64,000 bases of DNA from Shewanella sp. CG12_big_fil_rev_8_21_14_0_65_47_15 (GTDB taxonomy: Bacteria > Pseudomonadota > Gammaproteobacteria > Enterobacterales > Shewanellaceae), in NCBI RefSeq assembly GCF_002783505.1, contig NZ_PFGL01000045.1, forward strand, positions 1 through 64,000. Reading direction: 5' to 3'. This document shows, piece by piece, positions 20,268 through 29,318 of this stretch (position 1 is the stretch's first letter; every line of letters starts with the position of its first letter). The notes beneath the pieces were generated by a model, which saw nothing but the letters and a program-made list of their open reading frames with translations, did no database searches and was not told the DNA's origin. A program made the translations under genes and the position numbers.

Positions 20268-21806
20268 TTAGGGTTTGCCATCATCTAAGTAAGGTATCGG
20301 TAATATGGGCTCACTCTCTTGCTCCTCGGTTAATTGCGCCATCTGCACGCAGGATGAAGAAAGCGGATTAGTCGCGCTCGGCAGATTTTGTGCTACGTAG
20401 TTGGCAATGTCCTCCCCTTCATTGGCCCCTGCGCCGCTGGGGATACTCGTCGCTACTGGAATCGCCATAGACGCAAGCCGTACCTGCGCCGCCACTTTAT
20501 CGACTAAACGGTAGGCCACCCATACTCCTAGCACACCAAATAGAATTGAACCTACTACTTGGCCTATGAGTACACCGTATACGCCGCCCCAGAGCCCCCC
20601 AAAATACACAAAGGGAACCGTTCCTAGTGTTGCTTTACCCACATTGAAAAGGGTGGAATATTTCGCCTTGCCGAGGTTATTAAACGAAGCGTTTGCCACG
20701 AATAAAATGCCCGAAAAGGTGAAGAAAACGGCAATATAGCTGCAGAAAAATTCAATCAATGCCGCACTATCCCCCTTCATATCAAACAGACTGATTAGCT
20801 GTGATTTTAAGATGAACAATAACAAAGACATCAGCACAACATACAAGGTACAGAACTGGATGGCCTTAGTCAGACTCTCCCGCACCCGCTCAAACTGCCC
20901 CGCCCCAAAATTTTGCCCAACAATGGGTCCAATCGCGCCCGAGAGCGCAAAGATCATTCCAAAGGCCACAGGGATCAGCCGACCTAACACGGCCCAACCC
21001 GCCACATAGGCGTCACCAAAATCGGCAATTGCCCTAGTTACAAACGCATTGCCGATAGGGGTCGCAATGTTGGTCAGCATCGCGGGGCCAGCGATGGCAA
21101 AAATGGGCTTTAGATCGGCGCGAAAATCAGATAAGTCAAATTGTCCTAAGAGCCGATGTTTTACGACTATGCCACGACCAGCAATAATAAACACCGCAAT
21201 ACGGGCCAATACCGAGGCCAGTGCCGCGCCTTCAATCCCCATCGCAAACAGGAAGATAAAAATCGGGTCGAGCACGGCATTCACGCCCCCACCTGCTAGG
21301 GTCGACAGCATTGACAACTTGGCATCCCCCACCGCGCGCAGTGCACCACCAAGGGCCATCGCTAGGCAGATAAAAGGTAATGAAGGGACAAGAATATACA
21401 AATAACTTTCAGCCAGCTCCGCCGTATGGCCGCTGGCACCAACGAGTGCGACCAACTCAGGGATAAAGGTGGTGACCACTGCAGCCACCAGCACGCTAAT
21501 CAACGTCGTAACAACCGCGCTATGGAGTAATAAGCGTTTGGCGAGCACCAGATCCTTCGCCCCAACTGAACGGGACACGAGTGCGCCAAGGGCGATGGAT
21601 AAGCCAATGCCTATCGAGGTGGTGAAAAAGGAAATACTCCCCGCATAGCCGACCGCCGCGGCAAGCTCATGTTCTCCCAATAAACTTAAGAAAAAGATAT
21701 CGAGCAGATCGACTACAAATAGGGCGGAAATCCCCACCGCCGCGGTCGAACTCATCACGAGAATATGGCGAAGTATCGAGCCCTCAACGAACTTGGCTTG
21801 TGTCAT
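20268..21806 (-). CDS. MATE family efflux transporter
   Basis: This is a twelve-helix cation-coupled drug/metabolite exporter of the MATE (NorM/DinF-like) superfamily. It is 512 residues, with two related halves visible as repeated ALGALVSRSVGAKD-like and GPIVGQNFGAGQ segments. The last 60 or so residues form a hydrophilic tail beyond the usual end, with the sequence SEPILPIPYLDDGKP. No regulator is adjacent, and the substrate cannot be read from the sequence. A terminator of the upstream MFS gene lies just before it, so it has its own promoter in a very short gap. Confidence 0.93.
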   Translation of the reverse strand: MTQAKFVEGSILRHILVMSSTAAVGISALFVVDLLDIFFLSLLGEHELAAAVGYAGSISFFTTSIGIGLSIALGALVSRSVGAKDLVLAKRLLLHSAVVTTLISVLVAAVVTTFIPELVALVGASGHTAELAESYLYILVPSLPFICLAMALGGALRAVGDAKLSMLSTLAGGGVNAVLDPIFIFLFAMGIEGAALASVLARIAVFIIAGRGIVVKHRLLGQFDLSDFRADLKPIFAIAGPAMLTNIATPIGNAFVTRAIADFGDAYVAGWAVLGRLIPVAFGMIFALSGAIGPIVGQNFGAGQFERVRESLTKAIQFCTLYVVLMSLLLFILKSQLISLFDMKGDSAALIEFFCSYIAVFFTFSGILFVANASFNNLGKAKYSTLFNVGKATLGTVPFVYFGGLWGGVYGVLIGQVVGSILFGVLGVWVAYRLVDKVAAQVRLASMAIPVATSIPSGAGANEGEDIANYVAQNLPSATNPLSSSCVQMAQLTEEQESEPILPIPYLDDGKP

Positions 21807-21831
21807 GCGCTTGGTTTACCTTATGTATTGC

Positions 21832-21871
21832 AAAAGCAAAGGCCAACACTCAGTTGTTGGCCTTTGCTTTT
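21832..21871 (-). terminator. Terminator of the MFS gene
   Basis: On the minus strand AAAAGCAAAGGCCAACA and TGTTGGCCTTTGCTTTT form a 17-bp stem ending in a T-run, between the MFS stop (21937) and the MATE start (21806). It is nearly perfect and also works in reverse. Confidence 0.93.
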
Positions 21872-21936
21872 ATAATCATCAATTGGTATCAAGGTCAAGG
21901 ACTAAACAAAAAGCCTGCTCTCCACCAAGGGGAGCC

Positions 21937-23187
21937 CTAGACAAGCACCCGACGATTTTGCATCTGATGATAATGCAAACGGGTTATCCCTAAGGCGATC
22001 AAGGCGAGCAAGGTTAACGATCCCATCACCACCCCTTGCCACGCTGCCCCATGCCAGAACATCATCAAATAAGGGCCGCCAATCGCAGCACCTAAGTAAT
22101 AACAGCATAAGTAGAGTGATGTTGCCTTCGCACGATCTCGACTCGCACGCATCGCCACAAAGGAATTACAGCAACTATGGGTGAGGAAGAATCCACAGGC
22201 CGTCATCAAAAACCCCACACAAATGGTCAATGTCGTATCGAATAAGGTGAGTAAACTGCCACATAACATCAGGCACCAGGACCACTGATATAACTTGTGT
22301 TGGCCAAAGCGGACGAGCCATTTCGCAGTAAAATACGAAGCAATAGTCCCACTGGAATAACACAGAAAAATCAAGGTTGCCTGAAAGCGGCTCCATTCAT
22401 AGGGCGCCGCCATCAAATGCAGCTGAATAAAACTAAATTGATTCACCATCATCATAAAGGTCAGGCCACCGATAGCGTAGACTAAGCGCATCTGGGGATC
22501 GGTTAAATGATGGCTAAAGCCATGGAAATCCTGCAGTAATCGCACCCGATTCGAGGGGGATTTAGCTTCAGACTGCAGATGTGACACCGCGTTGGCATCC
22601 GCCCCCGAAGGGAGTAAATAACTCGTCAGTGCCACGCCCGCTAAGGTGACTAAAAACAGCAGCCACATGGATTCTTGCCAAGATAAAAACTGCGACATGA
22701 CCCCACCCAATAAACGTCCTGCAATGCCACCGATACTGTTCGCCATAATGTAGATCCCCGCCGCTTTCAGCATAGTGCTCGGGGATAATTGCTCTTTAAA
22801 ATACGCCATCGCAATCGCAGGCACGGCCGCCAACAGCACACCTTGGAGAAGGCGCACCCAGATCAAGCCATTAAAGTCCGGCGCCCAGATCAGCAATAGA
22901 TTCGACATCGCAAGCAACCATAAACTCACCACAATCGGGCGATGACGTCCAATGCGGTCGGAAACCACGGCATAGATCAGCAATGAAAATGCTAACGAAA
23001 AACTGGTCACCGACAGGATAAGCGTTGCCCGCGAGCCTGATACGGAAAAATGCTCTGCGATTAAGGGCAACATCCCCTGCATTAAATACAAATTGATATA
23101 CACCACAACGGAGGCGACACACAAAGCCCACATCAAGCGAGTATCTCGTTGCTTACTGTCAATAATAGTGTCTAACACGGCTTGCAC
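21937..23187 (-). CDS. MFS transporter, YnfM-like
   Basis: This is a 416-residue major-facilitator transporter with 12 predicted helices. It carries the loop 2-3 signature VSDRIGRHRPI (about 78-88) and LLQGVLLAAVPAIAMAY in helix 4. It is most like the YnfM/arabinose-efflux-type exporters, and, as in E. coli ynfM/ynfL, a LysR gene is divergently transcribed. It is probably an exporter of a small organic compound. Its expression likely responds to that LysR through the palindrome at 23258-23277. Confidence 0.9.
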   Translation of the reverse strand: MQAVLDTIIDSKQRDTRLMWALCVASVVVYINLYLMQGMLPLIAEHFSVSGSRATLILSVTSFSLAFSLLIYAVVSDRIGRHRPIVVSLWLLAMSNLLLIWAPDFNGLIWVRLLQGVLLAAVPAIAMAYFKEQLSPSTMLKAAGIYIMANSIGGIAGRLLGGVMSQFLSWQESMWLLFLVTLAGVALTSYLLPSGADANAVSHLQSEAKSPSNRVRLLQDFHGFSHHLTDPQMRLVYAIGGLTFMMMVNQFSFIQLHLMAAPYEWSRFQATLIFLCYSSGTIASYFTAKWLVRFGQHKLYQWSWCLMLCGSLLTLFDTTLTICVGFLMTACGFFLTHSCCNSFVAMRASRDRAKATSLYLCCYYLGAAIGGPYLMMFWHGAAWQGVVMGSLTLLALIALGITRLHYHQMQNRRVLV

Positions 23188-23257
23188 TCTGGCCTCAATA
23201 ACACATCAATCATGGGATAGACAAAGGTTATCACTGGGCATAACATAACAATAATAG

Positions 23258-23277
23258 ATAATTTCTATCGAAATTAT
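23258..23277. promoter_or_regulatory. Perfect palindrome between MFS and LysR genes
   Basis: ATAATTTC tatc GAAATTAT has perfect 8-bp arms with a 4-bp centre, halfway between the divergent MFS and LysR starts. It has the T-N11-A shape expected for LysR-type operators. Assignment to the adjacent LysR protein is inference from position. Confidence 0.65.
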
Positions 23278-23327
23278 TGATTTTTGTTATAGCCAAAAGC
23301 TTCAATACCAGAGTATGGGTTAATTAA

Positions 23328-24209
23328 ATGGATATACGCCAACTCAAGCACTTAGACGCCCTCGCCAGTGCTGGCAGTTTTACCGCCGCCGCCAAAAAGC
23401 TCAATATGGCGCAACCCGCCCTCAGCCAAAGCATCAAGCGGCTCGAACAATCCCTCGGGGTCACGTTAATTAACCGTACCAGCAATAAGAATGACAAGCT
23501 GCTCGCCCTCACGGCCGAAGGTTTGGTTTTGCATCAACATGCCACCTTGATCCTAAAACAAGTCAAGCAGGCCGAAGCGCAGATCCGTGCCATGGCGAAT
23601 CTCACCTCGGGGGAAGTCCGTATCGCAGTGCCGGGCATGCTGGGTTCTTTCTATCTGCCCTCACGCTTGATGGCCTTTCGGCATCAATACCCGGAGTTAA
23701 AATTATCCCTGTTTGAAGGGGGAACCCGCGATGCATTGCGTATGCTGCAACGGGAAGAAGTGGATATTGCGATCATTACCGCCCAAGATCTACAGCCGGA
23801 ATTCGATAGTCAGCTGTTGATCCGCGAACAAATGGTGATCGCTATGGGCGCCGAACACCCCCTAGCCGAATACAGTGCCGTCAGTCTCAATGACTTTTTC
23901 GACCATGAATTAGTGATGTTTAAGACAGGCTATTTCCACCGCGAGTGGATACTGTCCCAAGCTAAAGAACTGGGTAAGAAGCCCAATATTGCCTTTGAAA
24001 CCAATCTAATAAATTTAATCAAACAGATAGTTTCCCAAGGATTTGGGATCACCAGCGTGCTCGAAATGGCGATAAGCCCTAAGGATGATATTCTGGCAAA
24101 GCCCTTAGATCCGCCGGTGTTTTTGAACCTGCATATCGCTTGGAAAAAACAGCGCCCCGTGAGTCAGGCCGATCGTGCCTTTGTCGACTTTTTAATGTCA
24201 AATCGCTGA
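23328..24209 (+). CDS. LysR family transcriptional regulator (YnfL-like)
   Basis: This is a 293-residue LysR-type regulator. The winged helix-turn-helix is at about 1-60 (MDIRQLKHLDALASAGSFTA, then AQPALSQSIKRLEQSLGV). A periplasmic-binding-like co-inducer domain extends from about 90 to the end. It is divergent from an MFS exporter with a 140-bp gap containing a perfect palindrome, the standard arrangement for autoregulation and control of the neighbour. The inducer is unknown. Confidence 0.94.
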   Translation: MDIRQLKHLDALASAGSFTAAAKKLNMAQPALSQSIKRLEQSLGVTLINRTSNKNDKLLALTAEGLVLHQHATLILKQVKQAEAQIRAMANLTSGEVRIAVPGMLGSFYLPSRLMAFRHQYPELKLSLFEGGTRDALRMLQREEVDIAIITAQDLQPEFDSQLLIREQMVIAMGAEHPLAEYSAVSLNDFFDHELVMFKTGYFHREWILSQAKELGKKPNIAFETNLINLIKQIVSQGFGITSVLEMAISPKDDILAKPLDPPVFLNLHIAWKKQRPVSQADRAFVDFLMSNR

Positions 24210-24225
24210 CCTATATCGATTGAAA

Positions 24226-24262
24226 CAAAAAGGGCTGATATCAATATCAGCCCTTCTCTTTT
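24226..24262. terminator. Terminator between LysR and subtilase genes
   Basis: AAGGGCTGATAT/ATATCAGCCCTT form a 12-bp stem with a two-base loop, flanked by an A-run on the left and CTCTTTTT on the right. It sits between convergent genes and may serve both strands. Confidence 0.9.
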
Positions 24263-24306
24263 TACTATTAACTCACTGTTAAACCTTGCGATTTAACCCT
24301 GAGCGA

Positions 24307-27300
24307 TTAGCCTTGTTTACGACGACCAAAGGCAAAAGGTAGCAATAACAAGCTTAACCAACCTAATGAACCACCATCATCTTTCTTAGTGGGTGTTTCA
24401 GTCACGGACACAGACACGACACTTGAATCCTTGTTGCCATGGTTGTCCGCTACAGTGAGTTGGAAAGACACGGTCTGAGCAGTACCACTCACTTCTGGTG
24501 CCACGAGATTAAGCTTGGCTGCATTCGCGTCAAAGTTGAAGCTCGCGCCGCCTAACTGAGTCCATTTGTAGGTCAATGGGTCATTGTTGGCATCGGATGA
24601 CTTACTCGCATCGATAAACAGTGGTTTACCTTCTTGAACAGACACAGGTGCTTCAATCACTGCCACTGGCGCGACTTCTGGCACATCGAATTGATATTCT
24701 TGCTTCAAGGTTTCAGCCGAGTCGTTGTTCACTTTGTTAGTTAAAGTCACAAGGTTGTCTTGGCTTGCCTTACGCGGCACTAAGTCAAACGTGACATCTT
24801 GCGCCACTGCACCAGAAACCATCTCGATAGTCCAAGTGATCTTATTGCCCACTTGTGTACCTTGATGGCTGATATTAGCCACTTCGTGACCTTCTGGTAA
24901 TAACGCCTCTAAGGTGTAAACGCGGGTTTCTTGCGTTTTGTTCGCTTCGATACGGGTCTTCATCACTTTAGCGGCGCCTGGCATTAACTCGCCAGAAACC
25001 GTGCTACCTAGAGGGGGTAAAACATCATCACTGACACGCTCAAATATTACCGGAACTTTAACTGGAGCGACTTTGTCATCAGTCGTGGTCAGAGTCAGCA
25101 TAGCCAAGCCTGCATCGCCCACTAACATCGCTTGTTTCCATGCTAAGTTGACGTTGAAATCTTTATGGTCACCGGTAAGAGTTGCTGTTAAGTTATCACC
25201 CGCCTCATCGTATAAGGTCACTTGTTTTAAACTAAAGGCATCATCCGCATCGGCTGCAGATGCCTGATAGTTTTGTATCACGACAATATACTCACCCTTC
25301 ACTGGGTCCTTAATAGACACACTTTCCTTTGAACCACCAAATGCAGAAGATGCCGCTATAGAAAGTGGACTACCATCTTTCTTATCGAGTATCACAAACA
25401 TGTCTAAGTCAGGAGAGGTGGTATTACCGATTGATGCATTGAAATATAACGCTTTATCTTCAACGTTAAAGCTAAATACTTTCACACCATCGGCCAAATC
25501 ATCAAATGCACTATCGGTATTTGAATCCTGTTTCACACTGGATTCATAAGTTGCGCTTAAATTAAGTGCAGTCACTGTCGCCGCAACACCCGGTAGATCG
25601 ATCGCTTTCAAGTGCGCCAAATTGCGTTCATCGGCATCACGTGAGGCTGATACATTGACAACCTTTGGTAAATCGCGTTTAGCAATCTTAGCCACGATCG
25701 GCATGTTAGCCGTTGGGAAGGCTTCAGAAGCTAATACCAAGTTACCAAAGCCCCAACTTGCACCGACGTCAGTCACATCCGCAGTCACTGTAATAGTTTG
25801 ACTCTCACCTTTTTTCAGGTTGAAGCTTTCTGGCGTCACAGTTAACGCGAACTTATCCGTTACGGAAACACCTTTTGCAGTCCAGCTACCGTCAGCCGTT
25901 GCAGTGACAGTACGTGTCCAAGTACAAGTATTGATACAACGTGAATCAGCCATACTTGGAATGTTTAGCTTACGTGGATCGCCACCTGTTGTAGGGTTAG
26001 CAATCTCGTAGTTTAAGGCACTTTCATCCATCACTAAGCCAGATTTTGCCGCTAAATCCACACGAATACGGCCTGCGCCTACGTCAAACGGATCTGCAAC
26101 GGTTTTACCATCGGCTTTTTTCATGGCTTGAGCTGTCGTTGCCGTCATCATTAGCGCAGAACGAATATTATCTGGAGTCCAATCCTTATGCAGCGATTTA
26201 AGTAACGCGCCAGCACCGGCAACGTGAGGACTCGCCATTGAAGTACCTGACATTAAAGTAAAATCAGCAGGATCTGTCCCTGTTTCATCATGGCCGAATT
26301 GTTGATCCGAATAAGCAGCGTAGATATCACTGCCCGGTGCAGCAACATAAGGTACGAGTACATCGTTAGTTAAGTTAGGCCCGATCAATGAACTGCCAGC
26401 CAAGACGTCGGCTTCTTTGCTGGCAACCTTAGGGGTTGGAGATAGTGTGATTTCAAGCGCAGGATTTGCCGCCATAGCGCCAATCAGTTCTAAGCCATCG
26501 ATATCGCCAATAAATACCGCGGGAATATCCAATTTCTCTAGCCCTGACATAGTCAGACGCGCATTATTTTCACCATCTCTATTGAAAACAATCACTCCCT
26601 TAGCGCCAGCAGCCATCGCCGCAGACACTTTAATTTCAAATGAGCAAGTACCACGTCTTAAAACGGCGATCTTGTCCTTAAAGGCATCGGCGGCAAATGG
26701 TTTACAGGCTTCAAAATTGGTCGCATCAATTGCGCCAGCATAAACAGGAATACCTTTGAGCACTTCAGTTTGAACTGGGCCAGAACCTGCAGTGTAGTTG
26801 TAGTTTTTACCATTAAATTCAACGGCACGTACTATGTCACGGTTATGAGTAGAGTTAGCGACCGAAGTATACCAAGGCGCATTTTTAGGTGTAGAGTAAG
26901 GCGTTTGATTAATTGCAGGACTCGTGTTTGTCGCGGCACGTGTGTTCCCCGCAGCCACAGCAGCAAAAATACCCGCATTACGCGCAGCTAAGAAACCTTG
27001 TTCTGTTGCGCTATTCCACGGATTTCCACCACCACTGATCGAAAAGTTGATCACATCGACACCATCTTTGATGGCATCGTCTAACGCTTTCAAAATAGGT
27101 GCCGTCGGGCAACCAGAATAAGTGTCACCCGCATTGCCTGGATTACAAATTTGATAGGCAATAATGTTTGCGTGTGGTGCAACACCTGAGATTTGCGCAA
27201 ATTCAAGGCCCGTCGCAATACCATCGCTTTCTAACTTACCTGTTTCACCTTGCACATAAGGCACATTCACTAAAATGTTACCCGCTGCAGTACTGGCGAC

Positions 27301-28203
27301 GTGCGAACCGTGTCCGCCGTAATCCTCACCATTTTTAGCCGGAGGGGTATCACCATACACTTTTACATCATCAAAGTTATTGGTGATTTCTGGATAGCTG
27401 TGAACACCAATTAATTTGTCATTACACATACCGACGAAATCAGTTTTACAGTCGCCAATATAGATACCTTGACCTAGTGGGTTAGTGTGGTCATAGCCAT
27501 CTTGGCCAACATCAGCAAATGAAGCATGGTCAGAGTTAATACCTGAGTCGATAATACCGACAATCACACCTTCACCCATGGCTTTAGTGCCTGTTGCGCT
27601 GCCATCCCATACATTTGGCGAACCGATAAGCCCTTGGCTGACATCGGTTTCCATTTGCTCCATGCGCTCGCGCTCAACAAATACGACCTCAGGTAACTCA
27701 GCTATTTTCTTCGCTTGAGCTTGAGTCATACGAACCGCCACACCGTTTAATGCATACTGATATGTCGCTAATGGCTGCAGATTAGTGCCAATAGCCGCAC
27801 TCGCGTTAGCTAAAAATCGGTTCTGTTTTACTTTCAAATAACTAACATAACTTTTAACTTCTGGCCTAGAAGCATCGAGTTTACCATTCACAACGACTTT
27901 TGAAGTGCCATTTGCCTGCACTCTCTGTGAGCTAGTCGCTTTCAGCCCAGGGATCGTTCCTTGATAATTAGCCACAGAACTGTCACGTAAACGAACGATA
28001 TAAGTATATTCACCCTCACCTAAATCCACTTCTGGTACGAATTTAACTTCAGCTCCGGCAGCATTACCGCGTAATGACATTGCTTGTAGTTCACTTGGAA
28101 TATCTAACTGAAGTGTTTCACCCGTGGGTGATAAAACTGTTTGCGCATTTGCCGCCGACGATAACAGCGCCATAGACACTGCTAGTGCTATTTTAGTTTT
28201 CAT
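24307..28203 (-). CDS. Secreted subtilisin-like (S8) serine protease with GlyGly-CTERM
   Basis: This is a 1298-residue extracellular protease. It has a Sec signal peptide (1-20, cut after SSAANA), then an I9-type propeptide (about 60-180). The S8 catalytic domain carries Asp219 (in IDSGINS), His298 (in GGHGSHVA), Asn420 and Ser655 (in GTSMASPH), with a PA domain inserted at about 485-590. Fibronectin-like and pre-peptidase-C-like regions follow, then a PKD/cadherin-like domain near 1175-1270. The tail GGSLGWLSLLLLPFAFGRRK is a GlyGly-CTERM signal, normally processed by rhombosortase and linked to type II secretion. It is monocistronic, with a long AT-rich upstream region. Confidence 0.95.
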   Translation of the reverse strand: MKTKIALAVSMALLSSAANAQTVLSPTGETLQLDIPSELQAMSLRGNAAGAEVKFVPEVDLGEGEYTYIVRLRDSSVANYQGTIPGLKATSSQRVQANGTSKVVVNGKLDASRPEVKSYVSYLKVKQNRFLANASAAIGTNLQPLATYQYALNGVAVRMTQAQAKKIAELPEVVFVERERMEQMETDVSQGLIGSPNVWDGSATGTKAMGEGVIVGIIDSGINSDHASFADVGQDGYDHTNPLGQGIYIGDCKTDFVGMCNDKLIGVHSYPEITNNFDDVKVYGDTPPAKNGEDYGGHGSHVASTAAGNILVNVPYVQGETGKLESDGIATGLEFAQISGVAPHANIIAYQICNPGNAGDTYSGCPTAPILKALDDAIKDGVDVINFSISGGGNPWNSATEQGFLAARNAGIFAAVAAGNTRAATNTSPAINQTPYSTPKNAPWYTSVANSTHNRDIVRAVEFNGKNYNYTAGSGPVQTEVLKGIPVYAGAIDATNFEACKPFAADAFKDKIAVLRRGTCSFEIKVSAAMAAGAKGVIVFNRDGENNARLTMSGLEKLDIPAVFIGDIDGLELIGAMAANPALEITLSPTPKVASKEADVLAGSSLIGPNLTNDVLVPYVAAPGSDIYAAYSDQQFGHDETGTDPADFTLMSGTSMASPHVAGAGALLKSLHKDWTPDNIRSALMMTATTAQAMKKADGKTVADPFDVGAGRIRVDLAAKSGLVMDESALNYEIANPTTGGDPRKLNIPSMADSRCINTCTWTRTVTATADGSWTAKGVSVTDKFALTVTPESFNLKKGESQTITVTADVTDVGASWGFGNLVLASEAFPTANMPIVAKIAKRDLPKVVNVSASRDADERNLAHLKAIDLPGVAATVTALNLSATYESSVKQDSNTDSAFDDLADGVKVFSFNVEDKALYFNASIGNTTSPDLDMFVILDKKDGSPLSIAASSAFGGSKESVSIKDPVKGEYIVVIQNYQASAADADDAFSLKQVTLYDEAGDNLTATLTGDHKDFNVNLAWKQAMLVGDAGLAMLTLTTTDDKVAPVKVPVIFERVSDDVLPPLGSTVSGELMPGAAKVMKTRIEANKTQETRVYTLEALLPEGHEVANISHQGTQVGNKITWTIEMVSGAVAQDVTFDLVPRKASQDNLVTLTNKVNNDSAETLKQEYQFDVPEVAPVAVIEAPVSVQEGKPLFIDASKSSDANNDPLTYKWTQLGGASFNFDANAAKLNLVAPEVSGTAQTVSFQLTVADNHGNKDSSVVSVSVTETPTKKDDGGSLGWLSLLLLPFAFGRRKQG

Positions 28204-28835
28204 TGTGACTTCCCTAATTCTTATAAGTTGTATGATTTATAAAACTCAGGTTGGAAGCATGAAAACACTGCAACAACCAAGAACGTCACCTGTAACTGAC
28301 ATTTTTTATGAATAACCATTCAATTTACTGTGATGATGTTCACTGAGTTTTATCGCGACAACTTGTAACACGCACAGATGCAAATTAAAATATCAAATTA
28401 ACAGAACGTGACCCAGTAAATAACAGGCCGAATTCTATTTTCATTAAAAAATAAGGCAATTATTTAATTAACTGAAAGATTTGCAAATTATAATCACAAT
28501 GAAAATCCACAAAAATAATCAACTAAAAAATCAACTAGTTAAATAAAATAACGAACAATTTAAACACCGAATAAGTGTAAACATAAACAGAACGAATCAC
28601 AGTAAAAACATTATTCCCACATACAAAACCAGTTACAAAATAAACACCAAACCCCACAATATCAACACTTACGCAACCAAAGGTTGATTTACATAAAACA
28701 CATCTAAGGATGATGACTTTACAGAACGCCACCATTATTAACAGAGAATAACTTATGCATTAATATTATTAGTTCTGAATAAAAAGCTCATGCTCAATAA
28801 CAAAGTTACAGTATGAGGGTCTGAATATTTACCAC
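28204..28835. promoter_or_regulatory. Long AT-rich non-coding region upstream of the subtilase
   Basis: About 630 bp without a credible gene. The plus strand is A/C-rich and G-poor, so the minus strand, read toward the protease, is T/G-rich. TGTGA-N6-TCACT at 28329-28344 is one base from the CRP core and lies about 125 bp before the protease start. A 9-bp word AATCAACTA repeats at 28517 and 28529. A 66-codon minus-strand frame (28535-28735) has no ribosome site or plausible composition. The region most likely holds the protease promoter and a long leader. Confidence 0.5.
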
Positions 28836-28867
28836 AAAAAAACCCTTCCAATATAAATTGAAAGGGC
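28836..28867 (-). terminator. Terminator of the tesB-ybaY unit
   Basis: On the minus strand CCCTTTCAA and TTGGAAGGG pair with one G-T, followed by seven T. It lies about 50 bp after the YbaY-like stop codon. Confidence 0.88.
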
Positions 28868-28915
28868 TTGTGAGCATCAATATCGTTAAAACACAAATAT
28901 CATTATGGAAAAATG

Positions 28916-29317
28916 TTAATTTGCCCTCACCGCTTTCATCAACACTTCGGTCGTAAATTTACCGTTGTTAATCACAGGGAAACGATCATAGGTTTGGAAG
29001 ATCACTTGGTCTTTAAACTTGATCATAGCGACAACACCATACTGAATGCTTTTATCAATGGATTGGGCCGGCAAAGAAAACTTAAATGGCACGGGAGCAC
29101 GGGCAATATTGAATGTCTTTTGCGCCACAATCACGCCGGGCGTATTCAAATCAATAATGGCAATGGTAATTTCACAGCCCTGTGGCAAGAGAATTTTCTC
29201 TAAATAACCCGCCGCCCCATTGATGATAACCGGCGGTTCCGGCTCTACTGTCACACAACCATTCACGAATAAAGCCAGTAGCAAAAATACGATAAACGAT
29301 TTAATTTTCATCAACAT
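28916..29317 (-). CDS. ybaY: YbaY-like lipoprotein (YscW/pilotin-like fold)
   Basis: This is a 133-residue lipoprotein with signal peptide and lipobox VNGC (about Cys21). It is followed by one domain resembling E. coli YbaY, with GYLEKILLPQGCEITIAI, then PVPFKFSLPAQSID and a C-terminal strand pattern. The function of YbaY is uncertain; the fold is shared with type III secretion pilotins. It follows tesB by one base, and its ribosome site AAAGGA is inside the tesB 3' end. The tesB-ybaY pairing is also found in E. coli, which supports the call. Confidence 0.85.
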   Translation of the reverse strand: MLMKIKSFIVFLLLALFVNGCVTVEPEPPVIINGAAGYLEKILLPQGCEITIAIIDLNTPGVIVAQKTFNIARAPVPFKFSLPAQSIDKSIQYGVVAMIKFKDQVIFQTYDRFPVINNGKFTTEVLMKAVRAN

Positions 29318-29318
29318 A

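Noticed and set aside
28535..28735. 66-codon minus-strand frame in the AT-rich region
   Set aside because: No ribosome site, Cys/Val/Phe-biased composition from T/G-rich DNA, and no resemblance to any protein I know.
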